A model generated the notes under the pieces. The model searched no databases, was not told where the DNA came from, and saw nothing but the letters and a program-made list of their open reading frames with translations. From positions 27,914 to 91,913 of the forward strand of contig JAOATK010000006.1 of NCBI GenBank assembly GCA_030158115.1: a stretch of DNA of 64,000 nucleotides. Direction: 5' to 3'. The translations under genes and the position numbers were made by a program. Source of the stretch: Legionella sp. (GTDB taxonomy: Bacteria; Pseudomonadota; Gammaproteobacteria; Legionellales; Legionellaceae). Positions 12,842 through 22,001 of this stretch are shown one piece after another (the first letter of the stretch is position 1; the number at the start of each line of letters is the position of its first letter).

Positions 12842-13480
12842 TTATTGCGTATTCATGTGCGTGGCTAGTAATTCCCGCATTTTAGCTTGAATCATTTCGA
12901 TGGCAATTCGGTTTTCACCGCCGCGAGGAACAATAAGATCCGCGTAGCGACTAGATGGTTCAATAAATTGTAAATACATAGGACGAACGGTGGTTTCATA
13001 TTGATGTACGACTGACTCAACAGTACGATGACGTTCTACCACATCTCTTTTTAAACGACGAAGTAAGCACACATCTAATGGTGTGGACATGAAAATTCGA
13101 ATATCCATTATTTCGCGTAATTCTAGATCACTAAAAAGTAGAATACCTTCTAGGATAATAATGGCGTGCTTGCCAACTGTTCTTGTTTCTTCGGCACGCA
13201 GATGTTTTGAATGCGAATAAATTGGAATTTCAACGGATAAACCTTCTCTTAATTGACGCAAATGTTCGCAAAGCAGCGCATGGTCAAAAGAATCAGGGTG
13301 GTCGTAGTTTATTTTTTCTCGTTCAGAAAAGGGCAAATCACCATTGTCTTTATAGTAAGCATCTTCAGAAATCACCACAACGTGTTCAGAGCCTAATTCA
13401 TTCACTATAGTATTTGCTAAAAGACTTTTTCCTGAAGCAGAGGGACCTGAGATCCCGATAATAATTGTTTTGTCATTCAT
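12842..13480 (-). CDS. udk: Uridine kinase
   Basis: Udk salvages uridine and cytidine to UMP and CMP. The 212-residue protein has a P-loop GISGPSASGKSLLAN at residues 9-22, the NYDHPDSFDHALL nucleoside-binding loop and the RRLKRDVVERHRT segment that closes over the substrate. Length and order match the PRK/uridine kinase family. It is probably co-transcribed with fabI downstream. The ATG has no strong ribosome-binding site. Confidence 0.95.
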   Translation of the reverse strand: MNDKTIIIGISGPSASGKSLLANTIVNELGSEHVVVISEDAYYKDNGDLPFSEREKINYDHPDSFDHALLCEHLRQLREGLSVEIPIYSHSKHLRAEETRTVGKHAIIILEGILLFSDLELREIMDIRIFMSTPLDVCLLRRLKRDVVERHRTVESVVHQYETTVRPMYLQFIEPSSRYADLIVPRGGENRIAIEMIQAKMRELLATHMNTQ

Positions 13481-13550
13481 TAGATAATATCACTAGAATT
13501 TTCGCCTGGATTTTAAAGGTTTTTTGCTTTTAATTCAATCTGGAAAGGGA

Positions 13551-13880
13551 TTATTGTTCAATAGGATATCCAAATGATGCCCATTCCATAATACCACCAT
13601 CAACAGAGTAGACCTCTTGGTAGCCAATGTCTATTAAACATTGAGCAGCATACATAGAGCGCACTCCACCTTTACAATGCAAATAGATGGCTTTTTCTTT
13701 ATTAGGAAATTGCTTGGTAATAGAGAGAATATTGTCTTTAGGAATATGCAATGCTTTGGGTATATGCCCTTGTTGCCATTCATCTTGTTCTCGTACGTCA
13801 ATTAAACATAAGTCAGGAGTGCTATCCATTTTCTTTTTTAATTCATGTACAGTAATTGTTTTAATTTTAGAGTTTGTCAT
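13551..13880 (-). CDS. Rhodanese-like domain protein
   Basis: A 109-residue single-domain sulfurtransferase-type protein. The fold markers are CLIDVREQDEWQQGHIPKALHIP and the active loop HCKGGVRSMYAA, in which Cys is the sulfur acceptor. The sulfur donor and acceptor cannot be told from sequence. The ATG at 13880 is chosen since AGGAG lies nine bases before it; the ATG three codons upstream abuts that site. The gene start overlaps the end of the membrane-protein gene next upstream, so the two are translationally coupled. Confidence 0.9.
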   Translation of the reverse strand: MTNSKIKTITVHELKKKMDSTPDLCLIDVREQDEWQQGHIPKALHIPKDNILSITKQFPNKEKAIYLHCKGGVRSMYAAQCLIDIGYQEVYSVDGGIMEWASFGYPIEQ

Positions 13881-14148
13881 AACGAACATCTCCTAGGGTG
13901 GGTCGGGTTAGCGTGGAATGGTGCAATAACCAATAGATTGTTGCAGAAAATACGCCACCAATTAATGTGGCAAAGGCCCAGGTGGGCGCACCAACTAAGA
14001 CCGTTCTTCGGCCATTTCGATTGATACTGCCTGCATCACGGGCTACAGCGCCTGCAAAAATTAAATGCAATAAGCCATTAATAAGCATCATGAGGTAAAA
14101 AAAAGTTTGAATTTGCAGTGCAAATTGTTGGGCTAGTTCGTTTAACAT
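13867..14148 (-). CDS. Small inner-membrane protein, two predicted TM segments
   Basis: A 93-residue protein with hydrophobic stretches at about 15-37 (FFYLMMLINGLLHLIFAGAVA) and 53-73, joined by a basic loop (RDAGSINRNGRRT). It ends in a soluble tail. AAGGAAT lies before the ATG. It overlaps the rhodanese gene by about 14 bases, which suggests a joint role, but no function is known to me. Divergent from gshA. Confidence 0.65.
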   Translation of the reverse strand: MLNELAQQFALQIQTFFYLMMLINGLLHLIFAGAVARDAGSINRNGRRTVLVGAPTWAFATLIGGVFSATIYWLLHHSTLTRPTLGDVRYDKL

Positions 14149-14251
14149 TTATTTGCATTCCTTAGACTATACTTTTTCTTATAATAACAGAAAAGTGACA
14201 AAATTTTTTATTTCTTGTTAACATCAACCCAAAAATAATAAGAGAGAACGC

Positions 14252-15547
14252 ATGAATGCTCAAGAGGTACCGGTTCCGCATTTAACTACGGCTCATTCAG
14301 GCCCATTATATCCTGTGGAAAAAATGGTTTTAAACAAGATTGCTGTAATTGAAGCTTGGTTTAGACAAAAATGGAAAGAAACCCCGCCTCCATTAACGTC
14401 TTCTGTGGATTTGCGTCATGCAGGGTTTAAATTAGCGCCTGTTGATACTAATTTGTTTCCTGCAGGTTTTAATAATTTAAATCCCGAATTTTTGCCTTTA
14501 TGTATTCAAGCTGCCCAATCTGTATTGGTAGATTACCTCCCTGAGTGCACTAGAATTTTATTGCTTCCTGAAAGTCATACCCGTAATAAATTCTACATGC
14601 AAAGTTTACATGTATTGCGTACTATTTTTGTTAAAGCAGGGTTTGTTGTACGAATTGGTAGTTTAAATCCTGAATTAAAAGAGCCGTTGGAGGTAACCCT
14701 GGATAATGGGGAAACCTTGCTTTTAGAACCTATTGAGCGACAAGGTGATAGATTAGGGCTCCCTGATTTTAATCCTTGCCTTCTCATGCTGAACAATGAT
14801 CTATCACAAGGTGTTCCTGAAATTTTACAAGGATTACAACAAAAAATTAGGCCGACTGCTCAATTAGGTTGGTCTAACCGATTAAAATCAAGTCATTTTA
14901 GTTTTTTTGATGAAGTAGCTACTGAGTTTTCTCATTTAATAGGAATGGATCCATGGCTTATTAATCCTTATTTTAAAGCGATTGATGGCATTGATTTTAT
15001 GGCCCAGGAAGGCATTGATCATTTAGCTGATGAAATAGAAAAAATTCTTATTTTAATGAAAGATAAATACGCTACTTATAGCATTGAAGAAAAACCTTTT
15101 GTAGTGGTCAAAGCAGATAATGGAACTTATGGTATGAGTGTGATGATGGTGCACGATGCTGAAGAAGTCCGTCAGCTTAATCGCAAACAACGCACCAAAA
15201 TGTCAGCCACTAAAGGCAGCCAAAAAGTAGACCGCTTGATTATTCAAGAGGGGGTTTATACCTTCGAAACCATGCCTAATGGTGCAGTAGCTGAGCCAGT
15301 TGTTTATATGATTGGCCAATTTGTTGTAGGAGGGTTTTATCGCGTGCACCAAGATCGGGGTATTGATGAAAATCTAAATGCACCCGGTATGCACTTTGAG
15401 CCCTTGGCTTTTGCTCAGGCGTGTAACATGCCTTCTGATGAATTAGAGATAGTTGATTGTCCTAATCGTTTTTATGTGTATGGTGTGATCGCTCGACTTG
15501 CGGCGCTTGCTGCGGCAAGAGAAATTGCAGCAGTGGGGGGTGAATGA
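14252..15547 (+). CDS. gshA: Glutamate-cysteine ligase (GshA, proteobacterial type)
   Basis: Catalyses the first and rate-limiting step of glutathione synthesis, joining glutamate and cysteine with ATP. The 431-residue protein belongs to the GshA family distinct from E. coli GshA. Recognisable parts include SVDLRHAGFKLAPVDTNLFPAGFNNL near residues 50-75 and the ATP-grasp-like FVVVKADNGTYGMSVM near 285. It overlaps gshB by four bases, so the two glutathione steps form an operon. A TATAAT box lies at 14180-14185, about 70 bases upstream. Confidence 0.9.
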   Translation: MNAQEVPVPHLTTAHSGPLYPVEKMVLNKIAVIEAWFRQKWKETPPPLTSSVDLRHAGFKLAPVDTNLFPAGFNNLNPEFLPLCIQAAQSVLVDYLPECTRILLLPESHTRNKFYMQSLHVLRTIFVKAGFVVRIGSLNPELKEPLEVTLDNGETLLLEPIERQGDRLGLPDFNPCLLMLNNDLSQGVPEILQGLQQKIRPTAQLGWSNRLKSSHFSFFDEVATEFSHLIGMDPWLINPYFKAIDGIDFMAQEGIDHLADEIEKILILMKDKYATYSIEEKPFVVVKADNGTYGMSVMMVHDAEEVRQLNRKQRTKMSATKGSQKVDRLIIQEGVYTFETMPNGAVAEPVVYMIGQFVVGGFYRVHQDRGIDENLNAPGMHFEPLAFAQACNMPSDELEIVDCPNRFYVYGVIARLAALAAAREIAAVGGE

Positions 15548-16497
15548 TGAAATTAGCCGTTATATTAGATCCAATACATCAATTAAAGCCTTATAAAGAC
15601 ACTTCTATCGCCATGATAAAAAAGGCCCAAGAAATGGGCTGGTCATGTGTATTTTTCACCCAAGATGATTTGTTTTGTAGTGAAGGCATACCTTATGCGC
15701 GGGTTTATGACATTGAAATTGGTGATGAGCACAAAAAGAATTGGGCAACAGTTCGTGAGGTAGGCGAAAAACCTTTAAGTGAATTTGATATTATTTTAAT
15801 GCGCAAAGATCCACCGTTTAATAACGAATACATTTATACGACCTATCTTTTAGAGCTTGCTGAGAAAGCAGGGGTTTTAATCGCTAATAAGCCACAAGCA
15901 TTACGCGACGCGAATGAGAAGTTCTTTACTCTTAACTTCCCTCAGTGTTGCCCTACGACCCTGGTTTCTCGGGATATCAATCGATTAAAATCTTTTTGGA
16001 AAGCACATCAAGAAGTCATTTTTAAGCCCGGAGAGGGTATGGGCGGAAACTCAGTTTTTCATGTGGATAAACAAGGTAGAAATTTATCCGTAATTTTAGA
16101 GATATTAACTAAAAATCAAACACAAACCATTATGGCTCAGCGTTATATTCCTGACATTGCCACAACAGGGGATAAGCGTATTTTAGTCATTCATGGGGAA
16201 GCAGTCCCTTATGCCTTAGCAAGAATACCTGCTGAGGGTGAGTTAAGAGGTAATTTGGCAGCAGGAGCGAGAGGAGAGGTAATTCCTATTACCGCAAGAG
16301 ACCGATGGATTTGCGAGCAGATTTCTCCAACCCTTAAAGCCAAAGGTTTATATTTTGTGGGTATTGATGTCATAGGGGATTATTTAACTGAAATTAATGT
16401 AACAAGCCCTACCTGCTTACGAGAGATTACCGCAGAAACTGGTTTAGATATTGCAGGTGATTTTCTCCGTGGTCTGGAGAGAATTCGTTTGCGCTAG
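15544..16497 (+). CDS. gshB: Glutathione synthetase
   Basis: Adds glycine to gamma-glutamylcysteine. The 317-residue ATP-grasp enzyme starts MKLAVILDPIHQLKPYKDTS, as in E. coli GshB, and has the IILMRKDPPFNNEYIYTTYLLE substrate segment. The glycine-rich KPGEGMGGNSVF lid and the metal-binding EINVTSP follow. Two in-frame ATGs (15544, 15547) overlap the gshA stop. Immediately downstream is a palindromic repeat. Confidence 0.97.
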   Translation: MMKLAVILDPIHQLKPYKDTSIAMIKKAQEMGWSCVFFTQDDLFCSEGIPYARVYDIEIGDEHKKNWATVREVGEKPLSEFDIILMRKDPPFNNEYIYTTYLLELAEKAGVLIANKPQALRDANEKFFTLNFPQCCPTTLVSRDINRLKSFWKAHQEVIFKPGEGMGGNSVFHVDKQGRNLSVILEILTKNQTQTIMAQRYIPDIATTGDKRILVIHGEAVPYALARIPAEGELRGNLAAGARGEVIPITARDRWICEQISPTLKAKGLYFVGIDVIGDYLTEINVTSPTCLREITAETGLDIAGDFLRGLERIRLR

Positions 16498-16499
16498 AC

Positions 16500-16583
16500 G
16501 TAGCCTGGTTGCTTGCAACCGGGATGGTTGGGTGCACACTTTCATTTTTAGAAGAAATCCCCGGTTGCAAGCAACCAGGCTAC
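16500..16583. repeat. Complete palindromic repeat, GTAGCCTGGTTGCTTGCAACC family
   Basis: Arms GTAGCCTGGTTGCTTGCAAC and its complement match the element at 11917-12003 base for base, with CGGG/CCCG extending the stem. The loop differs. It lies between the convergent gshB and mlaA genes and could serve as a two-way transcription stop. Confidence 0.85.
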
Positions 16584-16627
16584 ATTTTGAATGAAATGGC
16601 CTGGTCATATGACCTACCTTATATCAC

Positions 16628-17389
16628 TCATTCCTCCACATAATCACTACCCGTTGCAGTCGCCGCAGCTTTTTCTGCCTTGGTATCGTCTACATATAAA
16701 GCGCCATTATCTTGCTCGGCCCCTGAGATGAGATAATTTCTATGTTGTAAATAAGCATCCCTCATAAACGAATACTCATCCAAGGCTTCATCCATTAAAC
16801 GCTCAGTAGCTAGCATTTGTGAGCGTAAGTCCACATATCGTAATACTAATAAACTATAGATTACCGTGTCATCACGCATATAAACATAAGGGCTATACAA
16901 GGAAAACTGGAATAACCAGCCCGCGCCATCGCGAATAGTACTAGGACCTAAGAAAGGCAGAACCAAATAAGGGGAATTCTTATCACCCCATTTAGCTAAC
17001 GTCAGACCAAGATCATTAGAATGTGGTTGTAAGCCAAATGTTTGCGCAGGATCTAGTATTCCGCCTATTCCTAAGGTTGAGTTAATAAGAAAACGCCAAG
17101 TGTCTCTAATAGCCCATTTTCCCTTGGCCTGTAAGAGGTCATTACCTACGGTAGGAATAAGATCTAGGTTATTATAAAAATTATTTACCCCTTTTCGGAC
17201 AGGGGAAGGAAGAATGGCTTTATATAGTTTTGCAGGAGGTTTTAAAAGTATCTTATCGAATGTGTTATTAAATTTATATATTTTACGGTTAAATTTTTCG
17301 TAAGGATCTGCGGGATTTGTTCCTTTAGTGACACAACCGGTAACTAATAAGCTGCTTGCCATAAAAAGGTTCATTAAAATTAAGCGCAT
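16628..17389 (-). CDS. mlaA: MlaA/VacJ-family outer-membrane lipoprotein
   Basis: MlaA works in the outer membrane with porins and the MlaFEDB ABC transporter to return misplaced phospholipids to the inner membrane. The start chosen (AGAAG upstream) gives a 253-residue precursor with a lipobox LVTGC near residue 19. The VacJ core follows: DPYEKFNRKIYKFNNTFDK, NNLDLIPTVGNDLLQ and FLINSTLGIGGILDPA. The tail is Ala-rich and acidic. No other mla genes are adjacent. Confidence 0.93.
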   Translation of the reverse strand: MRLILMNLFMASSLLVTGCVTKGTNPADPYEKFNRKIYKFNNTFDKILLKPPAKLYKAILPSPVRKGVNNFYNNLDLIPTVGNDLLQAKGKWAIRDTWRFLINSTLGIGGILDPAQTFGLQPHSNDLGLTLAKWGDKNSPYLVLPFLGPSTIRDGAGWLFQFSLYSPYVYMRDDTVIYSLLVLRYVDLRSQMLATERLMDEALDEYSFMRDAYLQHRNYLISGAEQDNGALYVDDTKAEKAAATATGSDYVEE

Positions 17390-17478
17390 GATTCTTCTAG
17401 TTATTAGACATAATAAAATCATGTTACACGAGTTTCATGTTCTTGCAAAGCAAGCAGTTTATACGCCCTCAATCTAGC

Positions 17479-18141
17479 CTAAAGTCTATAGGCTAGATGA
17501 GCGGTGACCGAATAAAGAAAGGGGAAGTAACTATCTACAGGGCTGAGGATCGATTCGCCAAAACCAGCTGTATAATTTGCTACAAGCTCTCCCATGATAC
17601 GTTCAGTAAACCTGTAATTTATTCCTGCACTAAACGTAGGTGTACTACGCCAATCTTCTACAAGTGCATCAGTACGGTATAATGCAGCGACTCCAGCACT
17701 GGAAAAAACTCTCCAGTTGGTATTAGGAATAACCACCATGATTTTACCCATTAAGCTGATGCTTTCTGTTTCTGTAGTAAACTTTTCTGCGCCTTCATGC
17801 GTAAAACTATATATGCTCAAAGGATCAAAATAAATTGTTGCATCAGGATAGCGTGTATAATTTCCTTCAATAGCAAAATAAGGATTAAATTCAAAGCCTG
17901 CTAGCAATCCCCAAGTAGAGCCACCCTCCTTTGCCTCTATAGGCGTGGACATTGCCAGGGCGATGCTTTGATTTTGTTCGTTTGGGATTAATCCTTCCCA
18001 GGTAGTAGAACCATAACCGGCAATAAATCCCGCGTAAAAAGGATGATACCCTGGATTTTTCGTTGTGGTTTGGCTAAACGTATTGGTAAGAAATAAGAAA
18101 AGAAAAGGGAATAGAAAATAATTTGATTTATTAGCAATCAC
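17479..18141 (-). CDS. Outer-membrane beta-barrel protein (OmpA/OmpW-like fold)
   Basis: A 220-residue exported protein with a signal peptide (FLFPFLFLFLTNTFSQ) and alternating aromatic/polar strands ending in the C-terminal pattern YSVTAHLAYRL, which suits BAM recognition. Segments such as GFIAGYGSTTWEG, GLLAGFEFNPYFAIEGNYTRYP and SAGINYRFTERIMGELVANYTAG resemble eight-stranded barrel proteins. The start is GTG. No precise role can be assigned. Its stop codon lies in a hairpin (about 17473-17497). Confidence 0.75.
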   Translation of the reverse strand: MIANKSNYFLFPFLFLFLTNTFSQTTTKNPGYHPFYAGFIAGYGSTTWEGLIPNEQNQSIALAMSTPIEAKEGGSTWGLLAGFEFNPYFAIEGNYTRYPDATIYFDPLSIYSFTHEGAEKFTTETESISLMGKIMVVIPNTNWRVFSSAGVAALYRTDALVEDWRSTPTFSAGINYRFTERIMGELVANYTAGFGESILSPVDSYFPFLYSVTAHLAYRL

Positions 18142-18177
18142 AATAAAATACTCTTCATCCTAAAAAAGGGATTATCC

Positions 18178-18204
18178 TAAAAAAAGTTGGGCCAAAGCCC
18201 AACT
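18178..18204 (-). terminator. Intrinsic terminator of the Cys-rich secreted protein gene
   Basis: On the minus strand an 8-bp perfect stem, AGTTGGGC / GCCCAACT with a four-base loop, is followed by seven T residues. It begins ten bases past the stop of the 113-residue gene. Confidence 0.88.
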
Positions 18205-18214
18205 TACTCAAATA

Positions 18215-18556
18215 CTATTGGCAGGCGTTATGTGTAGAGCTACATATTCTTCCGCGAGAATCAATACCACCTGAACGGTAGCAATTCCAATTATCCATGC
18301 AATCTTGAGTGGTAGTGTATTTTTGATATTCACAAGCTTTTCTCAAGGAGCCAAATACACTCACCATTCTAGCATAAAGTATATTCATATCCTGACACAT
18401 AACAGCAGGCAAGCCTGAGGCAATGCAATGGCAACTTGCAACAGGTTTAAAAGAAGCACAAAAACCAGGGTTATCAGTAGGAAGAGCTGTATTGCACGTT
18501 GCGAATACTGAAACACTGAAAAAACAGAGAAGCACAGCAAAAAATTTCCGCATCAT
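18215..18556 (-). CDS. Small secreted Cys-rich protein
   Basis: A 113-residue precursor with a clear signal peptide (MRKFFAVLLCFFSVSVFA, cleavage before TCNTAL). The mature part of about 94 residues carries 11 cysteines, including CHCIASG and a CSSTHNACQ end, so several disulfides are likely after export. AAGGCG lies before twin ATG codons, and a strong terminator follows. No family is recognised; type II secretion, present in this window as gspL/gspM, is one possible route out. Confidence 0.72.
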   Translation of the reverse strand: MMRKFFAVLLCFFSVSVFATCNTALPTDNPGFCASFKPVASCHCIASGLPAVMCQDMNILYARMVSVFGSLRKACEYQKYTTTQDCMDNWNCYRSGGIDSRGRICSSTHNACQ

Positions 18557-18703
18557 TGAGTAACGCCTTAATTAATTAGAGTTAGGAAGAGTAATGTATC
18601 AGAAAACAAATAAAGCTGCAAAAAGACTTTAATATCTATCAAAAGCCTGATTTTTTTCCTATCTCTTTGTCTGTACTAATTTAAAATTTTTTTAATAGAG
18701 TCT

Positions 18704-21700
18704 TTATGTTTTTTCCAATAATGAAAGATTGGTTTCAAAGACCTTTTTGCTCATAATCTGAATCACTTGTTGGGTGATACGCGCCCTAAATTCCGGTTTT
18801 AAATTAGCTGAAATTACCAAATAATGGGTCTTTTTATTATCATCACAGAAAAAGCATGCTTCAAAAACAGAATCAATTGCTAATAATTCTTCTTGATAGT
18901 TTTGAATGGGCTCTAATTTTAAGCCAAATGCGGGATCTTCTTTGCTTTCCTCAGAAATAAAATTACTTCTCACATTAAGATTAATAAGAAAATGATTGGT
19001 CCGTTTGAATGAAATTAACCGACCTCCGCATCGCTTTAGTATTTTACGATACACAGGCGGTATTTGTAGTAATTTTGTATAAAGAGGGGTTAATAAATCA
19101 AGTAAATATTGGTAAATTTTTCTTTTTTGATTAAAGGTACTGGCAGAGCTGAATTTAATTAAATTAGAGCACTGCTGGTAGTTACTGGTATCAATAGTGG
19201 ACTGATGTATTTGTTGTGCTAATTCCGCTAAAGATAACTTATTATTTAGATTGATTTTTATAGGTTCTACTCGAAGAAAACATCCAATTGAATGATCATA
19301 AATGGGGTTTTCTCGAGTTGATTTAATGATATTCATTAGCGTGTAGGGAGTTTCATTCTGGTTGGTGTTGCAACATTCACGTAAGGCTAGGGCTAGTACG
19401 GCACATAAGCCATTATTAATACTGATGTGATTTAACTCACAAAATGACTTTAAATTATTTAAGGCGCTTTTTGGAATTTCTGCATAAGTTGAATAAGGAT
19501 GTTGGGCTGCTTTCATGTCCTTGACGATGTATTCCTCTGGAAAGGCAAATAATGAGGTGTCTTTTAAATAGTCTTCCCAAAAAATAATATCCTTATCTAA
19601 GGCTGTTTCTATGGTATTACGCTCTGTAAATATATATTTCTTATAATGGCTATCTGTTTTAATTTCTTCGATGGGTTGAGAGTGATACAGAAGATAGAAT
19701 TTGGATAAATCTGAAAATAAAATTTCAATAGAGGCATGATCAGATATGAGATGAGGCATGCAAATTTGTAATTCCTCTGTATCATTTTTTAAATGAAACA
19801 ATCGACCAATAATTAACGGTTTATCCTTTGGCCATGGATGAAAATCAATGAGTTGATTCATCGATAATTCGAGCTCTTTTTCAATATCATGTTCTTCTGA
19901 TGACAGAATGTTTTTTTCGATTAATTGAAAGAATAAGTTTTTCCGTGCTTTTTGTTCGGGTTTAAATTTTAAGATACGATAAATTAATACTTCATGTTTT
20001 TTTAAAACAGCCTGAAATGCAAATTCCAGCGCTATTATATTAAGTCGTCCTTGCAAGCGTTTTCTTGCAACAATATTTAATTTTTTAGCCCGAGGTTCAA
20101 AGGTATTCGACATCCATAATAAAAACTGAAAATCACTAAGCGGGTATGAGTTAACTTCATTGTATTTTTTTAAATTATAGGTGTTTTTTTCTTTGGTTGT
20201 TTTTTTAGTACGTTTAATGATTGGGATTAATTTTTTAATACACGCTGTTTTGTAAAAATCATACAGAGTAATGTTTTTTTGTAATTCATGGCTTATCTTT
20301 GAGACAATTCTGGCTGCAGACAGGGAGTGGCCACCTAATTCGAAAAAATTATCATTTAATCCAATACGATCAACGTTTAATTCTTCAGCCCACATTCTTA
20401 CTAGTTTTTTTTCTAAGGCGGAGGAGGGCTTTATGTAGTGTTGACTCGCTTCAAATTGCGGTGAAGGTAATGCGGCTTTATCTAATTTACCGTTAGGGGT
20501 AAGGGGTAAGGAGACCACCTTCATAAAGACGTTAGGAATCATATAGTTAGGTAGATGCCGCTGTAAAAATTCTTGGATTTTATTCGAAGTAATCGTTGAG
20601 TTTAAATCGTTTAAAATGTAGTAGGCAACTAAATGCTGTTCATCGAATCGATCTTTTTGGGCAACTACTGCGACTGATTTAATCGCGGGATGCCTGGCCA
20701 AATGTTTTTCTATTTCTCCTGGCTCGATACGAAAGCCGCGTATTTTTACTTGATCATCAATGCGTCCTAGATATTCAATAATGCCATCAGCACGTTTGCG
20801 ACATAAATCGCCTGTTTTATATAAGCGCAAATTATGAGATGCTTGGAATGGATCTTGAATAAATTTTTGTTGAGTTAATTCAGGTTGATTTAAGTAGCCT
20901 CGCGCAAGGCATATCCCACCGATAAATAGCTCTCCTGACTCTTCATCCGCTACAGGGTTAAGATCACTATCTAGAATGATAGTGCTCATGTTCGTGCCTG
21001 CTTTGCCTATGGGTACATTGGTTTGTAATTCAGGAAGACTCTTTAGAGATACTTTATGTACTGACACAGCTACCGTCGCTTCAGTAGGGCCATATTCATT
21101 ATAAAGAATGTGTTCAGGATAAAGTTGTAGCCATTCTTTGCATTCTGCAGCAGCTAAATTTTCCCCTCCTAATACCATTCCTTTTAAATCAGGTAGAGGA
21201 CGAAAATGCTGCTTTGTTTCTTGCACCAGAAGTTTAAAATAACTGGGTGTAAGTTTTAATAGGCTGATGTGAGCATTGGCTAGATGTTGAAGATATCGTT
21301 TAGGGTTTTTTTTGACTTCATCATCACATAATACGATTGTAAGTCCTAACATTAGTGCCACAATAGAAACCGATACTGTCATATCGAAAATAGGGCTAGA
21401 GGAAAAGTCAATGCGTTCTTGTGCAGATACCTTGCTGTATTGTGCAAACCATTCGCAATAATTAATGACGGATCTATGCTCAATTAATACCCCTTTAGGG
21501 GCGCCAGTTGAGCCAGAGGTATAAATTATATAAGCCAAATGCTCTGGGTTAATCAGAACTTCTAAATTTTGTATGGATTCTTTACCTATTTTTTTTTCAT
21601 CTACATCAAGACAGATTAATGAGCCTTCATAAGTAATAAATTGTTTTTTTAAGACAGACTGGGTAATTAAAACTGGAGCCTGACTGTCTTTTAATAAAAA

Positions 21701-21985
21701 CAGCAAGCGATCAGTAGGTTGAGCCACATCGAGTGGCAAATAAGCCCCTCCAGCTTTCAAAATAGCAAGAATAGTAATAAGAAAATCAACAGAGCGTTCT
21801 AAACACAGCGCGATAGGGGCATTAGGTGCTATCCCTATTTTTTTTAAATAATGCGCTAATTGATTGGCTTTTTGATTGACTTGACGATAGGTAAGGGATT
21901 GCTTCCCACACACTATGGCTTTGTGCTCAGGAAATTCCCTGGCATATAATTCAATGAACTCGGGTATTGTATTTTTGATATCCAT
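18704..21985 (-). CDS. Single-module non-ribosomal peptide synthetase (A-T-C)
   Basis: A 1093-residue enzyme in the order adenylation, carrier, condensation-like. Adenylation: YIIYTSGSTG at 152-161, FDMTVS with Asp201, NEYGPTE at 296-302, YKTGD at 389-393, the DDQVKIRGFRIEPGEIE hinge and NGKLD with Lys500. Carrier: DNFFELGGHSL, with the phosphopantetheine Ser554. Condensation-like: YPLSDFQFLLW near 614, RLQGRLNIIAL near 643, and PHLISDH at 744-750 in place of HHxxxDG, so only the second His and the Asp remain. Hand-read pocket residues resemble the asparagine code. No thioesterase is fused. It starts 16 bases after the MMPL exporter gene, so both form one transcript. Product unknown. Confidence 0.88.
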   Translation of the reverse strand: MDIKNTIPEFIELYAREFPEHKAIVCGKQSLTYRQVNQKANQLAHYLKKIGIAPNAPIALCLERSVDFLITILAILKAGGAYLPLDVAQPTDRLLFLLKDSQAPVLITQSVLKKQFITYEGSLICLDVDEKKIGKESIQNLEVLINPEHLAYIIYTSGSTGAPKGVLIEHRSVINYCEWFAQYSKVSAQERIDFSSSPIFDMTVSVSIVALMLGLTIVLCDDEVKKNPKRYLQHLANAHISLLKLTPSYFKLLVQETKQHFRPLPDLKGMVLGGENLAAAECKEWLQLYPEHILYNEYGPTEATVAVSVHKVSLKSLPELQTNVPIGKAGTNMSTIILDSDLNPVADEESGELFIGGICLARGYLNQPELTQQKFIQDPFQASHNLRLYKTGDLCRKRADGIIEYLGRIDDQVKIRGFRIEPGEIEKHLARHPAIKSVAVVAQKDRFDEQHLVAYYILNDLNSTITSNKIQEFLQRHLPNYMIPNVFMKVVSLPLTPNGKLDKAALPSPQFEASQHYIKPSSALEKKLVRMWAEELNVDRIGLNDNFFELGGHSLSAARIVSKISHELQKNITLYDFYKTACIKKLIPIIKRTKKTTKEKNTYNLKKYNEVNSYPLSDFQFLLWMSNTFEPRAKKLNIVARKRLQGRLNIIALEFAFQAVLKKHEVLIYRILKFKPEQKARKNLFFQLIEKNILSSEEHDIEKELELSMNQLIDFHPWPKDKPLIIGRLFHLKNDTEELQICMPHLISDHASIEILFSDLSKFYLLYHSQPIEEIKTDSHYKKYIFTERNTIETALDKDIIFWEDYLKDTSLFAFPEEYIVKDMKAAQHPYSTYAEIPKSALNNLKSFCELNHISINNGLCAVLALALRECCNTNQNETPYTLMNIIKSTRENPIYDHSIGCFLRVEPIKINLNNKLSLAELAQQIHQSTIDTSNYQQCSNLIKFSSASTFNQKRKIYQYLLDLLTPLYTKLLQIPPVYRKILKRCGGRLISFKRTNHFLINLNVRSNFISEESKEDPAFGLKLEPIQNYQEELLAIDSVFEACFFCDDNKKTHYLVISANLKPEFRARITQQVIQIMSKKVFETNLSLLEKT

Positions 21986-22001
21986 TTTTTCTTATTTATA
22001 G

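Noticed and set aside
17473..17497. Intrinsic terminator at the end of the beta-barrel gene
   Set aside because: A good stem is present but it includes the stop codon and has no T-run, so it is only noted in the gene entry.
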